This document shows positions 33,701-42,853 of a DNA stretch of 60,000 nucleotides, piece after piece. The notes under the pieces are model-generated. The model did no database searches. It was not told the DNA's origin and saw only the letters and a list, made by a program, of their open reading frames with translations. The DNA comes from Antedon mediterranea. Lineage: Eukaryota; Echinodermata; Crinoidea; Comatulida; Antedonidae. The number at the start of each line of letters is the position of its first letter. The stretch's first letter is position 1. A program made the position numbers and the translations under genes. The stretch spans positions 25,714,288 to 25,774,287 of the forward strand of contig NC_092676.1 of NCBI RefSeq assembly GCF_964355755.1. Direction: 5' to 3'.

Positions 33701-36247
33701 GTATTATCGTTATAAAATGTTATGATTCCAGGCATCCATATAATATTTCAATTTACATAAGATTATGGTTTGTAAATATCATTCAAAATTATAACCATGC
33801 TTCCCAGGATTATCGCCCGTATTCTTAAACCGGACTTTAGTCGTAGTTCGAAGTTCGACTTGAAAAAGTCGTAGTTCGAGCTATTACTTCAAATTCGATT
33901 AAAAAACGAAGTAGTCGAAGTTTGCAGTTCGACTTAATGAAGTAGAGCTTTTAGTCGAGTTGCACACGTCTGGGTAACAAAGGCTATACATTGGCCAATG
34001 ACAAGAGAGTATTTGAGGAGCAGACGAAATTTTGCGCATTGATATCACTTTCCATTTCTTACAACACTTTTTACGCATCAGGACTATGCATGAAAAATAA
34101 TTTTAATCGTTAATTATTAGAACAATATCAGTATTAATTTAACAGTGAAGTATATTTGATTAACAAAAAATAAAATCTTCAAAATATATTTAGGAACCAT
34201 GGCGGTACGGTAACTTTTATATTTTCTAGGCCCCCAACAAAGTATGATCGCCACGAACCACGCACTTCATAGGGTGACAAGAAAGCGCTAGGCCCCCTAA
34301 ACATTCCATCGCGTGGTGAATTGCCGCATCTCCCATTGTCGCTATGGCGTGACGTAGCTCAAGTCGGACTTGCGCGAAGAAAATAATGTAATTTGTATAC
34401 AGTTGTAAATAAAGATGATTTTCATTATTATAACAATTAAGCTAATATAAATATAGATATTTCATTCTTCAATATCTGGCCAATATAACAACTCAATGAC
34501 TGTTATGTTTTTTATAAACATCGTTTAAAAACCATTTAGTCGACCATTTAGCCTGCCCCCTCCAGGACTAAAAAAATCGATCAAAATCCGTCTCGATTTA
34601 GTCGAGGTTGGCCTGATTTAGTCGGTGATTTAGTTGAAGTTCGGTTTATGAATTAAAATGACGTCATTTTTTTAGTTTTAGCTCGAACTACGACTAAAGT
34701 CCGGTTTAAGAATACGGGCGTTAAAGTCCACTAAAAACTTTTATCCTGCTGATGTTGTAATCAAACTTTTCACAACTGGCACTTTTTATTGAAACAAATC
34801 CAATCAACTACATTATTTGTTTTCATTTATCTTTTCTTCTGACTTTGGCAGAATGCTTTGAAGACAGAGACCTTGTATTTATCTGCAATCATTTAGGCTC
34901 GGAATGGAGAAGGCTAGCAGTGCGACTTGGCATTAAATGGATAGATATCGATAAAATCACAGACACAAATAGAAACATCAAAGACAGCATGATGGATTCC
35001 CTGGTTTCTTGGAGAGATAGATGTGCAAACCAAATTCCTACAATAATCAAGGCTTTAAGACAACAAGAACTTAATAGTTTAGCTTGCGACCTGTGCAGAA
35101 GACATGCCTACTTAGAGAATAAGAGTTTTGAAGAAGTCGCAGTATTTCAAGACCAATCAAAAAATGGTTAGATAATACTGTTCTATAAGCATACATGGTA
35201 CTTGCTATAGTATCTATACATTTTGAATTATAACACACCTTGTATTCTTGCAATTTGATTGGTTAAGTACGCATTACATGTCATTTGGAATTAGCCTACC
35301 TTACAGAAAAGTAATATCTAATGGTGATAATTAACCCGCTCTAATGCACGTTCAGCTTTTTGTAAACATTTTAAGAATTTTTGCCATGTGACGTTGGCTG
35401 ATCGTGTCCGAAAATCAACCGTCTGTAACTGTTCTGCTCTGTGTCCAAAGTTGAGTACTTGCTTTTTTAAGGACCTAGCTTCTCCTCTAGCATTTGTCAA
35501 TGATTTATGATGGTTAAATTAAGTTTGTTATAAAACAAATAATGAATGTTTTGTATTCGTTGAATGGAGAAAATATTTCATTCGATGACAAATCGACTGC
35601 TCTTATATTTTCAACTCGGCCTCATTAAAAGTAGAGAAGTCAATCTTTCAACTTGTAAAATTTTCTCACCATCCAACTCATAAACATTCATTATTTGTAT
35701 AATAATACAATTTTACTGTGTCAACTTTCTTGTACTACATTATCACAATTATTTAGAGAATGAATATAAATTTCAATTTGTAACATTTATTTTAACCATC
35801 AATAAAAATGAATATAAATATAGATTACACTATTAATGTTGGTAAATAATTTAAGGTACGATCGCAAACCAATCATAATTTTAAAATAAAAAAAAACCAA
35901 ATTCCAATCAAATGCCATTTGAAGTAGGCATATAGAAAAAACATCTAGTCCACTTTTAAATTGTTAGAGTAAACTTCATTTATTTCACAGGATGCTTAAC
36001 AGACTTACATCTTTTAACAATTTCTGAGATGATGGATGAAAATTGGATGGAATTTTGCATCAGACTTGAAATTCCTAGACAGAAATTGTTACAGAATAAA
36101 GAAAAATATCCAATGGCAATTGTAGATGCAACTATGCATTCTCTGATTCAATGGAGAGACAAGCAGAATGATGATGTGAACCAGTGGCAAACAGTAAGGG
36201 AAGTCTTGAAGAAAGTTGGAAGAACAGATATTGTAGAGAAGCTATGA
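16066..36247 (+). CDS. DED-Roc-COR-Death(x3) ROCO-family signalling protein (18 exons, one disrupted)
   Basis: Exons: 16066-16078, 16399-16932, 17725-17871, 21515-21677, 21947-22053, 22976-23224, 24684-24856, 26070-26159, 29092-29271, 29756-30008, 30299-30487, 30990-31166, 31449-31724, 32453-32527, 32757-32997, 33448-33696, 34852-35166, 35991-36247. All junctions are GT-AG and keep phase except within 29756-30008, where a +1 shift gives a stop at 30002-30004. Domains: DED about residues 10-90; second death-fold module 95-182; basic linker with KRRKR 183-231; Roc with P-loop GLERVGKTS (269-277), WDFGGQ (449-454) and GTHFN (536-540); COR; three Death domains. Length about 1,228 residues if the shift is ignored, 634 to the stop. 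ROCO proteins are GTP-switch scaffolds; Death and DED modules make homotypic contacts in apoptosis or immune signalling. The specific role is inference. The 5-codon first exon is the least certain part. Confidence 0.9.
16399..16932 (+). CDS. ROCO gene exon 2: DED and second death-fold module
   Basis: The exon has phase 1 at both ends. The first module carries the DED pattern: a hydrophobic helix with LKVLYNGHI, then LMNHLIDSGELSPTDLTIL and a helix ending DQLIFYI. The second (from KFSHHQLKILDFG through EEEIMDEFVNALKGLGL to AVRSLVKG) is about 85 residues with six predicted helices and looks like a diverged DED or Death fold. The first module's LS-TD--ILYD core is shared with the gene at 45638. 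Confidence 0.8.
17215..17375 (+). mobile_element. tRNA-headed SINE family B, diverged copy
   Basis: Contains TAATAAGACTTTGTTTATGTAGAGCATCTTGTG, i.e. the plus-oriented version of the family B body, preceded by a decayed head (GCTTGGCCAATCCAAGGGTA, GTACAAGTCCTGTCATGTCA). A separate SINE tail (GGTTATCCTTGGCAATTTGC, then A-rich) follows at about 17376-17460. Confidence 0.65.
19501..20181. mobile_element. TA-flanked foldback MITE with GTATAAGCCCA repeats
   Basis: Ends CCGTACTGACGCGAGTATAA and its inverse (CCCGCGTCAGTACGG), each flanked by TA. Within the arms GTATAAGCCCACC recurs two or three times on each side. The interior (about 19620-20080) has no credible gene. It lies in the long third intron of the ROCO gene. 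Confidence 0.8.
20350..20450. repeat. Dispersed repeat, inverse copy of 9205-9300
   Basis: GGCAGTTTTTTACTAAATAA and TATCCAAATAGCATTTAACA are the reverse of the segment at 9205-9300 (TGTTAAATACTATTTGGATA, TTATTTAGTAAAAACTGCC). This ties the intron to the element at 8885-9900. Confidence 0.65.
21515..21677 (+). CDS. ROCO gene exon 4: Roc P-loop
   Basis: Encodes the lead-in AEILSRGPEALKAFNEALKE and the strand-loop TIFVGLERVGKTSTI. G-x4-GKT/S is the phosphate-binding motif of Roc GTPases, with the invariant lysine at residue 275. The lead-in helix before the P-loop is typical of invertebrate ROCO proteins with Death domains. The donor follows GA in GAG/TAAGC context (phase 2). Confidence 0.9.
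22976..23224 (+). CDS. ROCO gene exon 6: charged insert within Roc
   Basis: Encodes 83 residues that run from an amphipathic helix (ADEMVTILERKRLSEASIK) to an acidic stretch and then a strongly basic tail (SKRKKKGKHKDTSKRTK). It sits between the P-loop and the DFGGQ motif, where other Roc domains have only a short switch I segment. The basic tail could be a nuclear or nucleolar signal, or an RNA or lipid contact (inference). Confidence 0.75.
24684..24856 (+). CDS. ROCO gene exon 7: Roc switch II (WDFGGQ)
   Basis: After a lysine/glutamate-rich helix the exon encodes EFVMNIWDFGGQPIYHVMQR, the G3/switch II motif of Roc domains (D450, G452-G453, Q454). It ends in phase 0. The frame continues from a small AG-A7 acceptor region. 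Confidence 0.9.
27078..27572 (-). pseudogene. Transposase-like fragment, C-terminal side
   Basis: The 164-codon frame begins at the SINE border and encodes INFFHVGIDEVSTVEKEI, GTLQYHRFVHVYLAQMQVY and HPHGPAKIFYWPSKEDCCWI. It is likely the continuation of the 27902-28180 product past the SINE. The WP-S-x3-CCWIPE ending resembles the tail of the same uncharacterised transposon proteins. Confidence 0.6.
27575..27929 (+). mobile_element. tRNA-headed SINE family A, copy 2, inside a transposon
   Basis: The head (27575-27672) has acceptor-like pairing GAGCGAGTC/GACTCGCTC, box A TGGCCGAGCGGTTAAGG and box B GGGTTCGAGGC. The body follows with GGTCCAGTGTACACAG, ACTTTAAAGAACCCAG and AAAAAGAGTAGGGGGTTATC, and the A-rich tail is ACATAAATAAAAATAAAAAA. 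It interrupts a transposase-like reading frame on the other strand. Confidence 0.88.
27902..28180 (-). pseudogene. Transposase-like fragment, N-terminal side
   Basis: Encodes VHYFTDGCGGQYKNKYNFIN and then FFATSHGKSACDGIGGTVKR. A D-G-x2-GQYKN strand followed by HGKS-x2-DGIGGTVKR is a recurrent motif in uncharacterised transposon proteins of cnidarians and other invertebrates (recalled, not searched). The two aspartates would suit an RNase H-like catalytic fold. The frame is cut by the SINE at its downstream end. Confidence 0.65.
29381..29675 (-). mobile_element. tRNA-headed SINE family A, copy 3
   Basis: Nearly the same sequence as 15071-15359 (GTCTCCCAGG, GTGTACACTGGACCTA, GAAGACTTGTTCTACCACCA) with a slightly decayed head. 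It ends only about 80 bp before ROCO exon 29756, within the intron. Confidence 0.82.
29756..30008 (+). pseudogene. ROCO gene exon 10: COR start, frameshifted with in-frame stop
   Basis: Begins in phase 0 and reads as a normal COR entry (QIWQALAGKPFAALVRSTIF, then WLQIQQEIQKLKKKHIYLPL) but stops at TAA 30002-30004, seven bases before the only usable donor (CAG/GTATAA at 30009). The exon is 253 bases, one more than a multiple of three, while the next exon must be read in phase 0. The shift falls in a CTATCTACCTCTATCTA run, a slippage-prone sequence. It could be a true loss-of-function allele, a polymorphism or an assembly error. Confidence 0.75.
30299..31724 (+). CDS. ROCO gene exons 11-13: COR domain core
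   Basis: Exons 30299-30487, 30990-31166 and 31449-31724, all phase 0. The first has the COR signature LLQYLHDIGEILYYPDDEAL then NLMRLVDMFKTVIT. The second is the winged-helix part (GILEEHLLRHLWEKEEF, FFVSLMEKFGLLCE). The third covers the C-terminal COR half beginning GRIFYVLSRLKPEA. COR mediates dimerisation in ROCO proteins. The exons themselves are intact. Confidence 0.9.
33448..33696 (+). CDS. ROCO gene exon 16: Death domain 1
   Basis: Phase 1-1 exon encoding one complete domain: RVCEEINDNWKQFGVCLGFS then MMHHWRGKT and LHKALTEHGLTNLADWLFG. The W-x2-FG-L-LGFS and helix-5 LxxAL-x4-LxxLA patterns are those of Death domains. Confidence 0.85.
33814..34720. mobile_element. Inverted-repeat MITE, CGCCCGTATTCTTAAACC ends
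   Basis: CGCCCGTATTCTTAAACCGG at the left is inverted at the right (CCGGTTTAAGAATACGGGCG). Both arms continue with ACTTTAGTCGTAGTTCGA and many GTCGA/TCGAC units. The interior is non-coding. It lies in the intron between Death domain exons 1 and 2. No exact target duplication could be fixed. Confidence 0.8.
34852..35166 (+). CDS. ROCO gene exon 17: Death domain 2
   Basis: Phase 1-1 exon encoding FICNHLGSEWRRLAVRLGIK, DSLVSWRDRCANQIPTIIKA and LACDLCRRHA. This is a canonical Death domain (EWRRLAVRLG, SLVSWRD). The three Death-domain exons all start in phase 1 and code for one domain each, so they probably arose by exon duplication. Confidence 0.9.
35991..36247 (+). CDS. ROCO gene exon 18: Death domain 3 and stop
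   Basis: Encodes MMDENWMEFCIRLEIPRQKL, MHSLIQWRDKQNDD and TVREVLKKVGRTDIVEKL-stop. Terminal Death domain; nothing follows helix 6. A polyadenylation hexamer AATAAA lies near 6 bases after 36369. Confidence 0.9.
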
Positions 36248-36375
36248 AAGACATGTTTTGAACAATAATGGTACAGTATGAAGTTCGTAGAGATAAAAGT
36301 TATCTGATTATACAGCTTGGAAGCATTCCTTTCAAATTTCGTTAAAGATGTATTGTAACCCCAAAACATGAAAAA

Positions 36376-39300
36376 TAAAGATGAATCAAATTAAAATTTG
36401 AATAAACCATTTTGTAGTTTAATAAATTAAAAAATATTGACTGGTTTTTATAGAACAAGTTTGCTAATTTCTTTATTTGACCTTCATTTTAAGAGAAATT
36501 ATGTTTTTTTCTGTCATAATTTCTGTTATTTCATTTATGTACATTTTACCAAATATTATATTTGCAATTCATGCCATGTACCTGAGCTTTAAAATGGCCT
36601 ATTTAACATTTGTTTATATTTTTTTTCAGAGAGACAACATGTCAACATTTCAATTTGATTGAAACTGAAAAAAAGCTTCAGTTGACATGTTTTTGGGATT
36701 CTACGACTGAACCACAGAATAAATGAACATGTACACACGTACAGCTGGCATATTATACACTTTGAATGTCAACTAGGCAGTGGCATTGTGAACCCACTAC
36801 ACCACGTCTGTGGAGTTGTGTACGACAACTGCATACCCATCTATAGTAAAAACACCACCGGACTCCAGTGATGCTTTAATATTGACCTTATTTCAAGTGA
36901 TTTAGTAATTCATGTTTTTATAATGTATATATATTTGTAAATTTGATTGTGGATAAAAACAAACTACTACAGTAGGTTGCTCTTTGAAAGTGTGTCAATG
37001 GTTTATGGTGATAAAATATAAATAACTAAAAGCAGAATTTTTGGAAAGAATTAAAATCAAGCACAGGCAATACAATGACGGTATTTCAAGAAATGGCCAC
37101 ATTAAAAAGGAGATGTCCATCATAATTGTGTAAATTAAATAGGGACTTCCAGCTAGTTTTAAAACTGTAAAAGATAAAATGACTAACCTGCATCTCTTTG
37201 TTTAACGGTAGTCAATAATATAAAGAACGCTGTTCGTGGGAACACCGTGGTTAATCCGTGATTTCAAATTTGATCCCAATATGCTGTATTGGAATCAGAA
37301 TATATATCTGTAATAATATTCAATCATGTACCAAGTATATAACATGTTTATATAAATCTAGTGTTCCACAGTCTTAGGGCTCTATGTATTATATATTATG
37401 TAAGCTTATATTTTTCCAAGGTAAACAATCCTAATGATTTGTTGGCCAAATATCTCGATACATTCTGTGGTAATTAGAGGTTTGTGAATTTAGACACTAA
37501 TTGATAATAATAATTATATTTAGATTTGAACTCGCTACTAGGATGAGTTAGGTCATTTTTACAAAATGATGTGAAATTTGTGCACAGAACCTAATCCTGG
37601 CCCCATGATGTAATCCAACATCTAATAGGCCAAATTTTAAATTCATATCTCAACTCATTAACTTCCATGAAAAGTAATAAGTACACTGTGGAATATGTAT
37701 ACATTTATATTAATCAACACAGACAATGATTTCCATACAATTTATTTGACTTTTGTGTCTTTTTTTTTTGGCATTAATCATTTTGTGTACAAAAAATGGA
37801 ATATCAAATTAATTAAAAACATGAAAAGATGCAGAAAATGTGTTTTTATAAAAATCTAAACTGTATAAAAAAAAGAGGCAATTTTAAAATGTACTGTTAT
37901 ATATATCAAATCACTGTTTATTTCGAAATTTAGAGGAAAAGAACAATTATTGTGACATTAGATAGAAAAGCAGGTTATAAGCCTCATGTATTAAAACTTT
38001 TATTTGCAGAAAATATGTACCTGTATTTTGTTATTATTAAAGTAAATCTAGAGTAGAGTAAATCTCCATTTCATTTCATTTTTCATTTATTTATTTGACC
38101 AAAAAAAAACAACAAATAATCAGGTCAGGAAAAACAAAAGCGACCTATGAACCAATGAGTCAGTAACTCATTCATACAATATAAAAATATATAGATTTGG
38201 TAATTATGAAAAACACTATTTACAATAAAATTCTTTTACAGTATATAAAAATTTAAGATTTCGATAAAAATATAAAATTAAAAAAAAAACCTAAAGAAGA
38301 TAATAAAAATAAAAATTCTTTTTTTTCCCCTATAAATTTTTGCCTGTGTTTACAAAGTTTAAACACTAGTATTTTTTATTTGTTTCCTGACAATACTTTT
38401 GGGTGGTATTTGCCTTTTAGTGATAACAATTAAGGATATCAATTTGTTTGTTGAATTGCTGGAAAATTTCAAAGGGATATAAGTGTTTATAACTGACAAT
38501 TGCTCAATGTTGTGGAATAGATTGATGTGACAGTACATAGAATGAGATTTTATATGGGTCGAGCTGAAGATGTAAAAGTGTAAAAGTTTATGGCTTACAT
38601 CAAAGATTCGTAACTTTTTTCTTATGTGCAACGTTTAAAAATCAAAATCTGCGAGGGCAAAAAAGGAACCTCAACCTTGATTATAGTTGATTACATCAGC
38701 TTTTTATTTTGTGTGACGACCAGAACTGATATTAATGGTGCCTTTTTTTTCTATAAACTCCTACTTGATAAATTGCTCCATTCTGCCCTTGCCAAGAAAC
38801 TGTTGAGATTCCAGAGCAAGAAATAGGCCCTAACCTAATGGCTGCCTGGGATTGTCCAGCCATATTGAAAGAGTTATTGATTGATTTTTGTGTAGTCCAA
38901 AATATTGCATAGCGATTCTCTATAGTTATTAATGCAATATTTGTACATCTTGTTTTGTTGTTTAAAATCTTCACTGTAACTTTATAATTTCGTTATTATT
39001 TTACCAAAATAATAATAAGCCTTTTGAATGGTATACGTCCTGCCAACACTTAATTTAATGTCTCGGAAATTGGCCAATGAACAAGTTGGCAGGTGGTCTA
39101 TTAGATTATAACAAGATTCAACGGCATGCTCTACATAGGAATATTGGACACAAAGATGGCCGGTAGTTTACCACGTGACTTTCTAAAATCCGTGAACTGA
39201 ATGTCGTCTGTGTGATTGTCCAGAGCCATATATATAAACACATCGGGCAAAGAACATTAATTCTAAACAGCCCGGTGATATACTGAAATTTAATTAATTA
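36376..39300. other. Intergenic between the ROCO gene and the foldback cluster
   Basis: No gene supported. AT-rich sequence with poly-A/T runs (for example 38100-38115 and 38280-38335) and short open frames of low-complexity composition. A possible SINE tail-like stretch is at 38070-38135. Confidence 0.4.
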
Positions 39301-39302
39301 AT

Positions 39303-39500
39303 TTGAAACGATAAAGATGAGGAAATCTGTTAGAATGAGAAAAAGTCACCCCAACCGAGACTCGAACTCGGACCGTCTGCTTGATATGCAGTTGTCCTAA
39401 CCATTAGACCACTTCATGGTATTGTTCAAACTCGATTGGATAGCGACTCTATAACAGATTTTTCTCATTCTCACAGATTTCCTCATCTTTATCGTTTCAA
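39303..39500. mobile_element. Hairpin element with a tRNA-like sequence in its loop
   Basis: A 42-bp inverted pair (39303-39344 and 39459-39500, one mismatch; TTGAAACGATAAAGATGAGG at the outer end) brackets about 114 bp. On the minus strand that loop contains a tRNA-like sequence. AT-rich simple sequence follows the right end. Confidence 0.8.
39346..39424 (-). other. tRNA-Glu/Asp-like sequence, probably non-functional
   Basis: The minus strand has box A TGGTCTAATGGTTAGGAC, an anticodon arm CTGC-ATATCAA-GCAG (anticodon ATC) and a perfect T arm CCGAG-TTCGAGT-CTCGG. The presumed acceptor 3' strand (TTGGGGT) has no partner in the 5' flank (ACCATGA), so the cloverleaf is incomplete. I read it as a tRNA-derived promoter or pseudogene. 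Confidence 0.55.
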
Positions 39501-39915
39501 TATATATATATTTATTATATACTTTTGCCTAGTTATATTTGTATAAACAGTTACTGTAAATACAATAGTATGCATATTAACAGTTATGGTCTAAGTGCAT
39601 AAACAATACTGGTTCTATATCTAATTAGGGTTCTAGGACACCTACCCCCTAGACAGTTATCCCCCAGATGTTTACCACCCGGACAACTACCCCCTTAGGA
39701 CAACTACCCCCGGACAACTACCCCCTTAGGACAACTACCCCGTTAGGATAACAACCCCCGGACAACTACCCCCCGGACAACTACCCCCTTAGGATAACTA
39801 CCCCCCGGGTAACTACCCCCGGTCAACTACCCCCCCCCCCCCCCCCACCCCCAATCCAAAAGTAGAAAAATATATAGGACCGGTTTCTGTAAAAATGAAA
39901 TCATCTGTTTTTAAC

Positions 39916-40296
39916 GGGTGTTTCGAAACTAGAGACCCGAGACCAGAGACCTGACACGAGACCCAATACAAAAAGGGAGACCTATATTTGGGTCTCCCTT
40001 TTCGTATATTAGGGTTTCCCTTTTCGTATAGTGTGGTCTCTCTTTTCGTATAGTGGGGTCTCCCTTTTTTTATAGTGGGTCTCCGTTTTCGTATATTTGG
40101 GTCTCCCATTTTGTATATTTGGGTCTCCCTTTTCGTATATTTGGGTCTCCCTTTTCGTATATTAGGGTCTCCCTTTTCGTATATTAGGGTCTCCCTTTTC
40201 CTATAGTGGGGTCTCCCTTTTCGTATAGTGGGGTCTCCCTTTTCGTACGTTTGGGTCTCGGGTCTCTGGTCTCTGGTCTCTAGTTTCGAAACACCC
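39916..40296. mobile_element. Foldback element carrying the 22-bp GTCTCCC minisatellite, complete copy
   Basis: GTTTTTAAC (39907-39915 and 40297-40305) is a perfect 9-bp target duplication. Ends are GGGTGTTTCGAAACTAGAGA and its inverse. Between them is an array of about a dozen units of GTCTCCCTTTTCGTATA plus 4-6 bases (TTTGG, GTGGG or TTAGG). Partial copies are at 54391-54645 and 58741-59083. Confidence 0.88.
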
Positions 40297-40360
40297 GTTT
40301 TTAACCGATTATTCTGTTTAACAGCACGCTAGACCCTAGATGTGCTAGATTTAAAGTACC

Positions 40361-40746
40361 GTATTTATTGACAAAACGGCCTGGGCTGTTTATTGTTTAG
40401 GTGGTTTTTAGGTGGACATTTATTGGAAGAAAGTTGTTTATTCAATGGGAGGGGGTATAATCTAATGGAAATAGACGCCGATTATTCCATATGATATTTC
40501 ATGGGAGTGACATGATCACCGTTTATTTGAGGGGAATTTATTTAAAGATCGCCGTTTATTCGGTGAGTGAACATTGAGGTCAAATATCAAAAGTGATATT
40601 ATTCTTCAAGTGTACAAAAATACATATATGACAAATTTGAGACAAAAATTAATTCTTTTAAGACCAGTGGTTATCGAAGCATTGTCCTGATGCAAAAATT
40701 ATTATTATTATTAGCGAACCCAGTCTTTACAGTAAATACAGGGAGT
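40361..40746. repeat. Possible TA-flanked element with CCGTATTTATT ends
   Basis: Starts TACCGTATTTATTGAC and ends near CAGTAAATACAGGGAGTA, an imperfect inverse. GCCGTTTATT and ACCGTTTATT units recur inside (40550-40565, 40520). Similar in design to the elements at 19501 and 50306, but the ends are weak. Confidence 0.35.
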
Positions 40747-41600
40747 ACTATATAATACGTTCGACTATCCTATGATCATGTGTGACAATCTTCAGTTTAA
40801 ACCAGGCTATATTTATGTTCAATCTTTTACTTTTGTTTACAATAATGAATAGTAATTCGTCAAAGTAACGAATTAAAATATAGTTATTAATTCCTATTAT
40901 ACACTGTTGCAGAGTCAGGTTGTTGAATGGTCTGGGTGGTAGTTGTCCGTCCGGGGGATAGTTGTTCTAAAGGGATAATTGTTCTAAAGGGATAGTTTTC
41001 TGGGTGGTAGTTGCCCAGGGGTTAGTTGTCCTAAAAGATTATTTTCCCTCGGAGTATTGTCCAGGTCCAGGAGGTAGTTGTCCTACGGGGAGTATTGTGT
41101 CAGAGGTGGTTGTCCGCGGGGTAATTACCCGGGGAGGGGGGGGGGGGGTAATTGTTCCTAGGGGGTAATTGTCCGGGGGTAGTTGTCCATGGGTTAGTTG
41201 TCCTACGGAGGTAGTTGTCCTAAAAGATTATTTGCCCTCGGAGTATTGTCCAGGAAGTAGTTGTCCTACGGGGAGTATTGTGTCAGAGGTAGTTGTCCGC
41301 GGGGTAATTACCCGGGGGGGGGGGGGGTAATTGTCCGGGAGATAATTGTCCGGGGGGTAATTGTTCCTAGGGGGTAATTGTCCGGGGGTAGTTGTCCGGG
41401 GGGTAGTTGTCCGGGGGGTAGTTGTCCTAAGGGGTTGTTGTCCTAAGGGGGTTGTTGTCCTAAGGAGGTATTTGTCCGGGGGTAGTTGTCCTAAAGGGGT
41501 AGTTGTCCTAAAGGGGTAGTTGTCCTAAGGGGGTAGTGGTCCAGGTGGTGGTTGTCCGGGGGGTAGTTTTCCGGGGGGTTAAAAGTCCAGGGGGTGAATA

Positions 41601-42850
41601 TCTGGATACGCTAATTTGGTATGGTTATTATATGTTTTCTATTGTAGTTATGGAGAAAATAACGTTAATATGTAATTATATTTCCGTCATGGTTGTTGTA
41701 CGTAAGGTGGGGGTTGGGGGGGGGGGGGTGTCATTATTAGTGATTGGTTTTATTTAAATTATATGTTGTAGGCCTACTTGTTATATTGGGAGAAGGGGAA
41801 GGAGGGAAATGAATGGGTTTTATTACATGTTACCGTATGTAGTTTAAGTAAGATTACCTATGTTTTTGTCTATTTTGTGCTTTTCATTTTTTATATATTT
41901 TTGTTGGATGCACCTTCAAAATGTGAAGTGTGCCACTGCTACAAAAGTGAAGTTCCGAAATAATTATTATGGCTCTGTGATTGTCGCCTATATTGCGCCC
42001 TCTATTTTCAAAATTCAACTACTCGCGCGCTAACTTGCTGCCAGCAGCATGTTGCTACTTCTAGAAGTTTTATAATCTAGGACTACTCTACTAGCCTGCC
42101 TAGGCCTACACAGCCTTTACATTGGTATTTCCGGTCATTCATTTGTTTTAATTTACTTCTTCCAGTGTGTTTTGGTCCATTTTTTTGGTCAGACACTCTT
42201 CCTGTGTCTTTCCAGCGTCACCATGGCATGGCCCTGCTGGCCATCATCGACCGTACCCCAAAACGGGGGAAATCCCTGATTCGCTGCTGCTTCTGCTGCT
42301 GCCACCAAAGAACAAACGTGTACGTGGCTTGTGTGTATCGTAAATTAGTTGCAATATAGCAGTCGTACAATTTTCCCTTGATTGATTATTTTCAAACCAA
42401 AGTCTAAATAAAGACCATCATTTATTACTGGTAAGATTTTTAAAAACTCCTCCAATTAATTTATATTTTAGTATCCCTAACTTAACTAGGCCTACAGCCT
42501 AGCTAGGCCTAGATGGGCCCTGCCCTGAGGGAGGTTAGGCTAGGCGAAATTTAGTACAGTCCTTTCCTTAGTACCTACCTAGAGTAGTAGTAGGCGGCAG
42601 GCCTAGTATAGGCCCGGTTAGATAGCTAGCTAGCTATTGGCCTAGCCTAGGTATAATAATAATAGAAAAATAAGTTTTATTTAAAAATTTGAAGAAAGCC
42701 TTTCCTTCCTTCTTTTAACGTTTTCTGTCTTCCGACATTACGCTTTCCACAATTTGTTTCCATTTTTGTCTGTTTACGGCAGGGTGGTTTGTTATTGCAT
42801 AGAGATATAATAATATCTCTATGGTTATTGTGTTAGTGTCTACATGTCCT
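41601..42850. other. No supported gene; one short Cys-rich frame
   Basis: A 44-codon frame from ATG 42228 (overlapping a better-context ATG at 42223 in another frame) encodes RCCFCCCHQRTNVYV and is followed by AATAAA near 42410. The Cys cluster vaguely recalls the N-terminus of LAPTM4-type lysosomal proteins, but the match is too short to call. The rest is GGCCTA-rich non-coding DNA. Confidence 0.25.
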
Positions 42851-42853
42851 TGT

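Larger units (their letters stand above)
39627..41600. mobile_element. Large foldback structure with GGACAACTACCCCC repeats
   Basis: The left arm (39627-39845) has many GGACAACTACCCCC units with CCTTAG spacers. The right arm (about 40925-41600) has the inverse GGGGGTAGTTGTCC units, about three times longer. The middle contains the nested minisatellite element 39916-40296 and AT-rich DNA. No coding sequence. The open frame from 41536 is repeat sequence. Confidence 0.7.

Noticed and set aside
42228-42359. Short Cys-rich product (RCCFCCCHQRT) with a nearby AATAAA
   Set aside because: 44 codons, better-context ATG in another frame, no downstream exons found. Similarity to LAPTM4 N-termini is too slight.
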